Assembly (NCBI RefSeq): GCF_903819435.1
Contig: NZ_CAIJDP010000066.1
Location: 1 to 64,000, forward strand
DNA: 64,000 nucleotides
Direction of reading: 5' to 3'
DNA from: Flavobacterium salmonis
Lineage (GTDB): Bacteria > Bacteroidota > Bacteroidia > Flavobacteriales > Flavobacteriaceae
Below are positions 35,700 through 43,715 of the stretch, one piece after another; positions within the stretch are counted from its first letter, which is position 1, and the number at the start of each line of letters is the position of its first letter. The translations under genes and the position numbers were made by a program. The notes beneath the pieces are model-generated. The model saw only the letters and a list, made by a program, of their open reading frames with translations. It ran no database searches and was not told the DNA's origin.

Positions 35700-37247
35700 A
35701 TGAAAAAAACATTTTTAATTCTATTTGTATTTACATTTTGTAATCAAATTACTTTCGCACAAAAAGAAACTACGATTGTCACATTAAAAAATGATGACAA
35801 GGCTCCAACTATCAACAAAAATATCTACGGGCATTTTGCAGAACATTTAGGGCGCTGCATTTACGGAGGTTTTTTTGTGGGTGACACTTCAAAAATACCA
35901 AATACTAAAGGAGTTCGAAATGATATTATTGCGGCTTTAAAAGATTTGAAAATTCCAAATTTAAGATGGCCTGGCGGTTGTTTTGCCGATACTTACCACT
36001 GGAAAGACGGAATTGGACCTCAGGAACAAAGACCAACTATTGTAAACAAATGGTGGGGTGGAGTAACGGAAGACAACAGTTTTGGGACACATGATTTCTT
36101 AAATATGTGTGAGCTTTTAGGAACAGAGCCCTATTTATCAGGAAACGTGGGAAGCGGTACTGTTCAGGAATTAGCTGACTGGGTCCAGTACACCAACTTT
36201 AGCGGAAAAAGCCCTATGAGTGATTTGCGTAAAAAGAATGGCAGGATAGAACCATGGAAAGTTAAATTCTGGGGAATTGGTAATGAAGCATGGGGCTGCG
36301 GAGGAAATATGACTGCTGAATATTATGCCGGAGAATATAGAAAATTTGCAACTTTCATGTCGGACTGGGAAAATACTGGTGGAATCACACGCATCGCGTC
36401 AGGTTCAAACGGTGACGATTATAACTGGACAGAAGTTTTAATGAAAAACATTCCGCTTAATATGTTAGGCGGACTTGGTGTGCATCATTATGCGGTAATC
36501 AACTGGAATAAAAAAGGAGACGGAGTTGATTTTACAGAAGAACAATATTTCAAAACCATGCAATCTGCTCTAAAAATGGAAGAATTGGTTACCAAACACG
36601 GTGCTATAATGGATAAATATGATCCTGAGAAAAAAGTAGCCATGCTGGTTGACGAATGGGGAGGTTGGTATGAAGTAGAAAAAGGTACAAATCCGGGATT
36701 TTTATATCAGCAAAATACAATGCGTGACGCAGTTTTAGCTGGTTCAACATTGAATATTTTCAACAACCATGCAGACAGAGTTAAAATGGCAAACTTAGCG
36801 CAATGTGTAAATGTTTTGCAGGCTGTAATCTTAACTGACAAAGCAAAAATGATTACTACACCTACTTATCATGTAATGAAAATATACGCTGTTCATCAGG
36901 ATGCAAAACTATTACCTGTAAGTTTTCAGTCGCCATTATATACGGTGAATGGAGAAACACTTCCTGCAGTATCGGCTTCGGCTTCAAAAGATAAAAATGG
37001 GGCAATTCATATTTCTTTAGTAAATGTGGATGCCAAAAATAAAAACAAAATTGAGATTGATGTTAAAGACCTTGGCGTAAAAAACTTCACTGGAACAATA
37101 ATAACATCAGCAAAATTACAAGATTACAATTCATTCGATACACCTAATAAAATTGTACCAACAGTTTTTAAAGGTTTCGAAAATAAAAAAGGAAAATTAG
37201 AAATCATTATTCCTCCTTTCTCAGTAGTTGTTTTAGAAGGAAAATAA
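35700..37247 (+). CDS. GH51 alpha-L-arabinofuranosidase
   Basis: The start at ATG 35700 gives 515 residues with signal MKKTFLILFVFTFCNQITFA followed by Q. The GH51 features are NKNIYGHFAEHLGRCIYGG, PNLRWPGGCFADTYHWKDGI, the acid/base Glu in WGIGNEAWGCGGNMTAE and the nucleophile Glu in LVDEWGGWYEVEKG, plus NIFNNHADRVKMANLAQ. It is a compact GH51 without an added binding module. It should release terminal L-arabinofuranose from imported oligosaccharides, probably in the periplasm. 61 bases separate it from the arabinanase before it and 11 from the GH43 gene after it. Confidence 0.95.
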   Translation: MKKTFLILFVFTFCNQITFAQKETTIVTLKNDDKAPTINKNIYGHFAEHLGRCIYGGFFVGDTSKIPNTKGVRNDIIAALKDLKIPNLRWPGGCFADTYHWKDGIGPQEQRPTIVNKWWGGVTEDNSFGTHDFLNMCELLGTEPYLSGNVGSGTVQELADWVQYTNFSGKSPMSDLRKKNGRIEPWKVKFWGIGNEAWGCGGNMTAEYYAGEYRKFATFMSDWENTGGITRIASGSNGDDYNWTEVLMKNIPLNMLGGLGVHHYAVINWNKKGDGVDFTEEQYFKTMQSALKMEELVTKHGAIMDKYDPEKKVAMLVDEWGGWYEVEKGTNPGFLYQQNTMRDAVLAGSTLNIFNNHADRVKMANLAQCVNVLQAVILTDKAKMITTPTYHVMKIYAVHQDAKLLPVSFQSPLYTVNGETLPAVSASASKDKNGAIHISLVNVDAKNKNKIEIDVKDLGVKNFTGTIITSAKLQDYNSFDTPNKIVPTVFKGFENKKGKLEIIIPPFSVVVLEGK

Positions 37248-37258
37248 AAATACAAAAG

Positions 37259-38881
37259 ATGAAAAAATCAAATTCCATTTTAAAAATGGCTTCGTACATC
37301 GGTTTTTTTTTGTTTGCTCTTGTTGTAGTAAGCTGCTCAAAAGATGACCCTGCAAATGAAGACACAGATCCGCCTGTAGTGGTAGATCCACCTGTGGTTA
37401 CACCTACTTTTCCGGGGCCAACTTATGCTGACAATTATACTTCAATTTCTTCCTGGAATAGCAGAGCACAATGGAATTTAGCCAACGTTCACGATCCTTC
37501 AGTAGAAAAATCTGGAGAATATTATTATATGTACCAAACGGATGCTTCTTATGGAAATGCACACGAAGGAAACGGACATTTTTTCTACCGAAGATCAAAA
37601 GATTTGATCAATTGGGAATTCATGGGATCTTCAATGACTCAGGCTCCGGCATGGGTAAAAGATTCTTTGAACAACAAAAGAGCAAGAATGAATCCGGCTC
37701 TTCCTCCAATCACAAATCCGAGTTATGGATATTGGGCGCCTTGTGTTCGAAAAGTGGGAAATAAATTCAGAATGTATTACAGCATTGTCGTAACGAATCC
37801 AATTACAGGAACAGATACCAATACATCTTGGTCAGAACGTGCTTTTATCGGTCTAGCCGAAACAGATGATTTGGCTTCAAATAATTGGGTTGATAAAGGA
37901 ATGGTAGTTTGCTCTGAACCAGATGGCGTAAAAAGTTACGTTCGAAACGGCGGAAACGATTGGGATGCTTATTTTAAATTCAACGCCATCGACCCGAGTT
38001 TTATTCAGACTCCAGAAGGCGATCAGTATTTAATTTATGGTTCTTGGCATTCTGGAATTGCAGCTTTAAAACTGGATCCGGCAACAGGAAAACCCTCTAA
38101 ATTAAAAACCATTGACGATTACGGAGTAAGAATTGCAGGACGCGGAAATGTAAGTACAAATCGCTGGCAAGCACTCGAAGGCCCTGAAATTATCTACAAT
38201 CCAGATACACAATATTATTATTTGTTCTTGGCATATGATGAATTGTCAGTTGCGTATAATACACGCGTGGCACGTTCTAAAAACATTTTAGGCCCGTATT
38301 TAACCATCAGCGGAAGCAGTATCACAACTGGAGCAGAATGTTATCCAATGGTTACGCATCCGTACCAATTTAAAAACCATACAGGCTGGGTTGGATTTTC
38401 GCATTGTGCTGTTTTTCAAAATCCAGATACGAAGCAATGGTATTATGCTTCTCAGGCGCGTTTGCCTGAAGGTGTTCCAGGAATTGCCGTTTCAAATGCC
38501 GTAATGATGGGACATGTTCGCGCCATTCAATGGACAGAAGACGGTTGGCCGGTTGTAGAAGCTGAACGTTATGCAGGAGTTCCGGCAACCACAATTACCG
38601 ATGCAAATTTCGTGGGAACTTGGGAACAAATCACAATGAATTACCAATACAAAACCATGCAAAAAGCAGGAACAATTTATTTAACTGCCGATAAAAAAGT
38701 AAGCGGTGACGCAACAGGAACTTGGTCGTATGACAGCACTAAAAAAATCTTGACGGTAAACGGAGTAAAATGTAATGTATCCGATGCTTGGGATTGGGAA
38801 CTAGCAACCAGAAAAGTGACTTTGAGTTATTCCGGATATACAGCTGCAGGATTACCTGTTTGGGGTAAAAAGATTAATTAG
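37259..38881 (+). CDS. GH43 lipoprotein with C-terminal GH43_C2-like domain, probable endo-arabinanase
   Basis: The 540-residue enzyme has a lipoprotein signal (SYIGFFLFALVVVSCSKDD) and a Pro-rich linker (DPPVVVDPPVVTPTFPGP) before the GH43 propeller. Catalytic positions are Asp in NVHDPSVEKSG, Asp in NAIDPSFIQTPEG and Glu in QALEGPEIIYNP. GYWAPCVRKVGNKFRMYYS and MVTHPYQF...GWVGFSHCAVFQ are typical of the larger arabinanases. The last 100 residues (FVGTWEQITMNYQYKTMQKA onward) form a lipocalin-like beta domain as in GH43_C2. It probably acts on longer arabinan chains at the cell surface. Followed by an 8-base tandem repeat. Confidence 0.9.
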   Translation: MKKSNSILKMASYIGFFLFALVVVSCSKDDPANEDTDPPVVVDPPVVTPTFPGPTYADNYTSISSWNSRAQWNLANVHDPSVEKSGEYYYMYQTDASYGNAHEGNGHFFYRRSKDLINWEFMGSSMTQAPAWVKDSLNNKRARMNPALPPITNPSYGYWAPCVRKVGNKFRMYYSIVVTNPITGTDTNTSWSERAFIGLAETDDLASNNWVDKGMVVCSEPDGVKSYVRNGGNDWDAYFKFNAIDPSFIQTPEGDQYLIYGSWHSGIAALKLDPATGKPSKLKTIDDYGVRIAGRGNVSTNRWQALEGPEIIYNPDTQYYYLFLAYDELSVAYNTRVARSKNILGPYLTISGSSITTGAECYPMVTHPYQFKNHTGWVGFSHCAVFQNPDTKQWYYASQARLPEGVPGIAVSNAVMMGHVRAIQWTEDGWPVVEAERYAGVPATTITDANFVGTWEQITMNYQYKTMQKAGTIYLTADKKVSGDATGTWSYDSTKKILTVNGVKCNVSDAWDWELATRKVTLSYSGYTAAGLPVWGKKIN

Positions 38882-38911
38882 AAAATTAGAAAATTAGAAA
38901 ATTAGAAAATT
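38881..38911. repeat. 8-base tandem repeat, about 3.9 copies
   Basis: The unit GAAAATTA is repeated without change from the last base of the GH43 stop codon onward. Such a tract can change copy number by slippage, but lies after the gene. Confidence 0.85.
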
Positions 38912-38936
38912 TCAATTTTTAAAATTCTAAAATAAG

Positions 38937-38964
38937 AATCTGCTCAATCTGCGAGAGAAAAAAT
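38937..38964. repeat. dispersed intergenic repeat, copy 1
   Basis: AATCTGCTC followed by AATCTGCGAGAGAAAAAAT is closely similar to 43518-43556, between other genes of the same cluster. Such 'ATCTGCG-GAGAAAA' elements are frequent between flavobacterial genes; they are non-coding. Confidence 0.55.
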
Positions 38965-38966
38965 AA

Positions 38967-39026
38967 GCCCCGGATTGCACAAATTTCCACAAATTAAAAT
39001 TCGAGAAAATTTGTGCAATCTGGGGC
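38967..39026. repeat. 20-base inverted repeat directly before a GH43 gene
   Basis: Arms 38967-38986 and 39007-39026 (GCCCC.GATTGCACAAATTT and its complement) differ at one position, which would be a G-U pair in RNA, around a 20-base loop. It ends 14 bases before the ATG at 39041, so in the transcript it would lie just before the ribosome-binding area. It may be a REP-type element, a terminator-like hairpin or a processing site. Confidence 0.7.
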
Positions 39027-39040
39027 AAAAAAAAACGATA

Positions 39041-39997
39041 ATGAAAAATCTATTTACAAGCCTGTCGTTTTTAGCTTTAATTACGTCATGTAAAGTAGTT
39101 GCTCAAAGCGATCCATCAAAATTCAATAATCCAATTATAAAAGATCAATATACTGGTGATCCTGCAGCATTGGTTTACAAAGACAAAGTGTATTTATACG
39201 CCGGTCATGATGAAGCGCCAAACGATTTTAATTTTTATAAGATGAATGAATGGGTGGTGTATTCTTCTTCAGATATGAAAAAGTGGGAATCACATCAGGT
39301 GCCGTTAAAAGTGACTGATTTTGCTTGGGCAAAAGGAGATGCATGGGCTTCGCAGGTAATTGAAAGAAACGGAAAATTTTATTGGTATGTAACGGTAGAA
39401 CACGGTTCAATACCCGGAAAATCGATTGGAGTAGCAGTTTCAGACAATCCAATTGGTCCTTTCAAAGATGCTTTAGGAAAAGCGCTAATTACAAATGATA
39501 TGACAACGCACACCAAAATAAGCTGGGATGATATTGACCCGACAGTTTATATTGATGATGATGGCCAGGCTTATCTGATTTGGGGAAATACCGTTTGTCA
39601 TTATGCTAAATTAAAAGCAAATATGATAGAATTAGACGGACCAATCCAAACAATCGATTTGCCAAGTTTCACCGAAGCGCCGTGGATTCACAAACATAAA
39701 AACTGGTATTATTTGTCGTATGCGTATCAGTTTCCGGAGAAAATCGCCTACGCCATGAGCAAATCAATTACAGGTCCTTGGGAATTTAAAGGAATTTTGA
39801 ATGAATTAGCCGGAAACAGCAATACGAATCATCAGTCAATAATTGATTTTAAAGGACAATCGTATTTTATTTATCACAATGGAGCTTCCATTCCACACGG
39901 AGGAAGTTTCAGAAGATCAGTCTGCGTTGATAAATTATTTTATAACAAAGACGGAACAATGAAACGAGTTGTGATGACATCTGAAGGAATTCAGTAG
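39041..39997 (+). CDS. GH43 glycosidase, probable exo-arabinofuranosidase/xylosidase type
   Basis: The ATG at 39041 gives 318 residues with signal MKNLFTSLSFLALITSCKVV (possible lipobox Cys 17). The open frame from 38975 runs through an inverted repeat and is rejected as the start. GH43 residues are Asp in KDQYTGDPAALVYKDKVYLY, Asp in SWDDIDPTVYIDDDGQAYLI and Glu in LPSFTEAPWIHKHKNWYYLS, with HHSxx-like NHQSIIDFKGQSYFIYHNGA. The pattern 'DPTVYIDDDGQAYLIWGN' is typical of the arabinofuranosidase/beta-xylosidase branch. It is unlike the arabinanase-type members at 34637, 37259 and 42489. Confidence 0.9.
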   Translation: MKNLFTSLSFLALITSCKVVAQSDPSKFNNPIIKDQYTGDPAALVYKDKVYLYAGHDEAPNDFNFYKMNEWVVYSSSDMKKWESHQVPLKVTDFAWAKGDAWASQVIERNGKFYWYVTVEHGSIPGKSIGVAVSDNPIGPFKDALGKALITNDMTTHTKISWDDIDPTVYIDDDGQAYLIWGNTVCHYAKLKANMIELDGPIQTIDLPSFTEAPWIHKHKNWYYLSYAYQFPEKIAYAMSKSITGPWEFKGILNELAGNSNTNHQSIIDFKGQSYFIYHNGASIPHGGSFRRSVCVDKLFYNKDGTMKRVVMTSEGIQ

Positions 39998-40163
39998 TTT
40001 AGTCATTAGTGTTCAGGTTTTTAGTGTACAGTTTAGTTTTTCAGTTTTTATAGGCACTGCTTATATGATCTAACAAAGTTTACAGTTAACCAAAACTTAA
40101 ATTTACTTATATCACATATATGGTTAACAAAAGAAATATTTTTAATAATTATATTTTAAACAC

Positions 40164-42479
40164 ATGGCTTTCTCCTATATTAAAGTGAGTTTGAAAAAAA
40201 TAACGACTAAATCATTTTATTTAGTCGCAACTCTCTTAATTACTCTCCCTTCAATCGCACAGATGCAGGAATTTAAATTGCAAGAGATAAAACTAACTAG
40301 TGGTCCTTTCAAAAATGCACAAAACGTTGATCTTAAATATTTATTAGACCTAAATCCAGACCGACTACTAGCACCTTATTTGATAGCTGCCGGTTTACCT
40401 ACAAAAGCGGATAGATATGGCAACTGGGAAAACATAGGTCTTGATGGACATATAGGAGGTCATTATTTAGCAGCATTATCAATGATGTATGCTTCTACGG
40501 GAAATAAAGAAATTAAAGACCGTTTGGATTATATGATTTCTGAATTGGATCGTTGCCAGCAAAAGGACGGAACTGGTTATGTTGGAGGTATTCCTGAAGG
40601 AAAAGTCTTTTGGGATAGAATTCATAAAGGAGATATAGACGGTAGTGGTTTTGGTTTAAATAATACCTGGGTTCCAATCTATAATATTCATAAACTTTTT
40701 GCAGGTTTAATTGATGCCTACAATTATACGGGTAATGAAAAGGCAAAAGAAATTGTAATAAAATTAGGAGATTGGTTTATCGAATTGATCCGACCTCTTT
40801 CTGATGAGCAAATTCAAAGAATCTTAAAAACAGAACATGGTGGTATAAACGAATCTTTTGCTGATTTATATAGCATTACAAAAAACAAAAAATATCTTGA
40901 AACGGCTGAAAAGCTTTCGCAAAAAGCCATTCTCGATCCATTAATTAAAAAGGAAGACAAACTAACGGGTTTACATGCTAATACACAAATACCAAAAGTT
41001 ATTGGTTTTGAGAAAATTGGAAAGCTATCGGATAATAAACAATGGTCCGATGCCGCGCAGTTTTTTTGGAAAAATGTAACCGAAAAAAGAACTGTCGCTT
41101 TTGGAGGAAATAGTGTTGCGGAACATTTCAATCCTATAGATGATTTTAGCGGCATGCTAAAATCAAATCAAGGCCCCGAAACTTGTAATTCCTACAATAT
41201 GGAACGTTTAAGTAAAGCGTTGTTTTTAGACAAAAACGATGTGAGTTACCTTGATTTTTATGAGCGTACACTTTACAATCACATTCTTTCCAGCCAGGAG
41301 CCTAACAGAGGTGGTTTTGTGTACTTTACTCCAATTCGGCCAAATCATTATCGCGTGTACTCGCAGCCAGAAACCAGTATGTGGTGTTGCGTTGGTACAG
41401 GTCTTGAAAATCATTCTAAATATGGAGAATTAATTTATAGCCATTCAGAGCATGATATTTTTGTAAATCTATTTATTCCATCCACTTTAAACTGGAAAGA
41501 AAAAGGAATAGAATTAGAGCAAACCACAAAATTTCCTTATAAAAATAACAGCGAGATTGTTTTAAAACTTAAGAATCCTAAATCTTTTGTTTTGAACATT
41601 CGTTATCCAAAATGGGCAACGAATTTCGAAATTTTAGTAAACGGGGAATTGCAAAAAATACAAGCCAAACCAGCTAATTATGTTAGTCTGGCAAGAAAAT
41701 GGAAATCAGGAGATAAAATAACCATTGCATTTAAGACTTCAACGCATTTAGAAAAATTGCCAGATGGCTCCAATTGGGCAGCATTTGTAAATGGTCCTAT
41801 TGTATTGGCCGCTAAAACTTCTACTGAAAATTTAGATGGCTTGTTCGCTGACGATAGCCGAATGGGGCATGTTGCTCAGGGAAAATACGTTTCGTTAGAC
41901 AAAGCTTATGCACTGGTAGGAGACGAGGGAACTTATGTTTCAAAACTTAAAGATTTAGGCAATATGCGTTTTAAGTTAGATTCATTAGAATTACAACCCT
42001 TCTTTGAAATACACGATGCCCGTTATCAGATGTATTTTCAAACCTATAAACAAGAAGATTACAAAGAAAAGCAGGCATTGTTAAAGCAACAGGAAATCGA
42101 AGCTATGGCAATTGAAGCTAACACGGTCGATAAAATAAATTGTGGAGAACAACAGCCTGAGGTAGATCATCATTACAAAGGAGAAAAGAGTGACTCTGGT
42201 TATGAGGAAGATGGTTTTTGGAGAAATACCAGCTCGTATATTTCCTATCAAATGGTAAATAAAAATCTAGAGGGTAAATTTATTGAAATTAGTTTTTTAG
42301 GAGACTTTAAAACGGATAACCTCGATGTTTTTATTAATGAAAAACCTGCGGAGATTATCGCAAAAAAAGACAAAATACTTCAATTCAAATTAGACAATAC
42401 TCAAATTATTAATTTAAAAATTAAGTCTAAAGACGGCAAAAAAACGTCTAAAATTTATCAAATAAGAATTGTAAAATAA
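40164..42479 (+). CDS. GH127 beta-L-arabinofuranosidase
   Basis: The 771-residue product has a signal peptide (KSFYLVATLLITLPSIAQ) and the (alpha/alpha)6 barrel formerly called DUF1680 (NWENIGLDGHIGGHYLAALS, NNTWVPIYNIHKLFAGLIDA, HGGINESFADLY). The metal site known in this family (Glu, Cys, Cys, Cys) is present as Glu339 and Cys341 in GPETCNSYNM and Cys408-Cys409 in MWCCVGTGLENHSKYGE. The first Cys of the pair is the family's nucleophile. These enzymes release beta-L-arabinofuranose from hydroxyproline-rich glycoproteins or pectin side chains. The C-terminal 120 residues form an extra beta domain (CGEQQPEVDHHYKGEKSDSG). Confidence 0.9.
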   Translation: MAFSYIKVSLKKITTKSFYLVATLLITLPSIAQMQEFKLQEIKLTSGPFKNAQNVDLKYLLDLNPDRLLAPYLIAAGLPTKADRYGNWENIGLDGHIGGHYLAALSMMYASTGNKEIKDRLDYMISELDRCQQKDGTGYVGGIPEGKVFWDRIHKGDIDGSGFGLNNTWVPIYNIHKLFAGLIDAYNYTGNEKAKEIVIKLGDWFIELIRPLSDEQIQRILKTEHGGINESFADLYSITKNKKYLETAEKLSQKAILDPLIKKEDKLTGLHANTQIPKVIGFEKIGKLSDNKQWSDAAQFFWKNVTEKRTVAFGGNSVAEHFNPIDDFSGMLKSNQGPETCNSYNMERLSKALFLDKNDVSYLDFYERTLYNHILSSQEPNRGGFVYFTPIRPNHYRVYSQPETSMWCCVGTGLENHSKYGELIYSHSEHDIFVNLFIPSTLNWKEKGIELEQTTKFPYKNNSEIVLKLKNPKSFVLNIRYPKWATNFEILVNGELQKIQAKPANYVSLARKWKSGDKITIAFKTSTHLEKLPDGSNWAAFVNGPIVLAAKTSTENLDGLFADDSRMGHVAQGKYVSLDKAYALVGDEGTYVSKLKDLGNMRFKLDSLELQPFFEIHDARYQMYFQTYKQEDYKEKQALLKQQEIEAMAIEANTVDKINCGEQQPEVDHHYKGEKSDSGYEEDGFWRNTSSYISYQMVNKNLEGKFIEISFLGDFKTDNLDVFINEKPAEIIAKKDKILQFKLDNTQIINLKIKSKDGKKTSKIYQIRIVK

Positions 42480-42488
42480 AAAATAATC

Positions 42489-43472
42489 ATGCAATTGTAT
42501 ACCAAAATAAAATCAATATTCACGCTCCTGTTTATTCTAATAGGATCCGCAGCAATAGCGCAAGACATTGTTGTTCACGATCCGGTTGTGATTAAACAAA
42601 AAGATACTTATTATTTATATTGTACCGGAAACGGAATTAGTGTCTTTAGTTCAAAAGATTTAAAAAAATGGGACAAACAGCCTCAGGTTTTCAAAGAAAA
42701 ACCAGTTTGGGCAGACGGTGTTGCAGCCGATTTTAAAAACCATATCTGGGCACCGGACATCTCCTTTCATAACAATATGTACTACCTGTATTATTCGGTT
42801 TCGGCTTTCGCCAAAAATACTTCGGCGATTGGCGTTGCGACTAATACAACATTAGATCCATCTGATAAAAATTACAAATGGGTCGATCAGGGAATTGTAA
42901 TTCAGTCACAGCCTAATCGTGACATGTGGAATGCCATTGATCCAAATTTGATTTTTGATAAAAATAATACACCCTGGCTTTCTTTTGGTTCTTTTTGGGA
43001 AGGACTGAAAATGGTAAAATTAAATCCAGATTTAAAATCAATTGCACAGCCTCAGGAATGGCATACCATTTCAAAGCGCAAAAGAACTTTTGAATTATCC
43101 GATTCTGATCCAGGCGACGGCGCGCTTGAAGCCCCGTTTATTTTTAAGAAAAACGGATATTATTATCAATTTCTTTCTTGGGATTTGTGTTGCCGCGGCG
43201 AAAAAAGCACTTATAAAGTTGTGGTTGGAAGATCTAAAAACGCAACCGGACCTTATGTCGATAAAGACGGAAAACCATTAAATGAAGGTGGAGGAAGTAT
43301 TGTGGTTCAAGGCGATGAAAATTATTTTGGTGCTGGCCACAACAGCGCTTATACTTTTGATGGTAAAGATTATATTTTTTATCACGCTTACGAAAAGAAA
43401 ACCAACGGAACACCAAGATTAGTTGTAAAAGAAATGAAATGGGACGCTGATTTATGGCCTCTTTTAAAATAG
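42489..43472 (+). CDS. GH43 arabinanase-type enzyme, secreted
   Basis: The 327-residue product has a Sec signal (FTLLFILIGSAAIAQ). GH43 catalytic residues are Asp in IVVHDPVVIKQKDTYYLYC, Asp in WNAIDPNLIFDKNNTPWLSF and Glu in DGALEAPFIFKKNGYYYQF. HIWAPDISFHNNMYYLYYSV and the WDLCCRGEKSTYKVVVGRSK segment match the arabinanase at 34637, to which it is closest in the window. It lacks the lipobox, so it is probably periplasmic and could trim imported oligosaccharides. It follows the GH127 gene by 9 bases, so is co-transcribed. Confidence 0.9.
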   Translation: MQLYTKIKSIFTLLFILIGSAAIAQDIVVHDPVVIKQKDTYYLYCTGNGISVFSSKDLKKWDKQPQVFKEKPVWADGVAADFKNHIWAPDISFHNNMYYLYYSVSAFAKNTSAIGVATNTTLDPSDKNYKWVDQGIVIQSQPNRDMWNAIDPNLIFDKNNTPWLSFGSFWEGLKMVKLNPDLKSIAQPQEWHTISKRKRTFELSDSDPGDGALEAPFIFKKNGYYYQFLSWDLCCRGEKSTYKVVVGRSKNATGPYVDKDGKPLNEGGGSIVVQGDENYFGAGHNSAYTFDGKDYIFYHAYEKKTNGTPRLVVKEMKWDADLWPLLK

Positions 43473-43517
43473 ATAAATCAATTATAATTAAAATAAAGCC
43501 AAAGATTAAAGGAATAA

Positions 43518-43556
43518 AATCTGCTCCAATTTGCAATAATCTGCGGGAGAAAAAAT
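43518..43556. repeat. dispersed intergenic repeat, copy 2
   Basis: AATCTGCTCCAAT then a short spacer and AATCTGCGGGAGAAAAAATT resemble the element at 38937-38964. The following 110 bases (ATCAGCGCAAATTTGTTGAAT near 43642) look like a degenerate partner. No gene is seen between 43473 and 43715. Confidence 0.5.
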
Positions 43557-43715
43557 TGAACACAAAGCGATGTATTTTTAGACAAATGAAATGCCTTTTT
43601 AATGAAAAGGAAACTATGAATCTATGTGTTAGAAAAATTAAATCAGCGCAAATTTGTTGAATCAGTAAAACTCATGGTTCAAAAACCGCAAAATATAAAA
43701 TTAAAGACAATAAAA

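Noticed and set aside
38975..39040. N-terminal extension of the GH43 gene
   Set aside because: It would translate through the inverted repeat and place 22 residues before a proper signal peptide.
43626..43715. N-terminal extension of the GH51 gene
   Set aside because: It lies in degenerate repeat sequence and precedes a normal signal peptide at ATG 43716.
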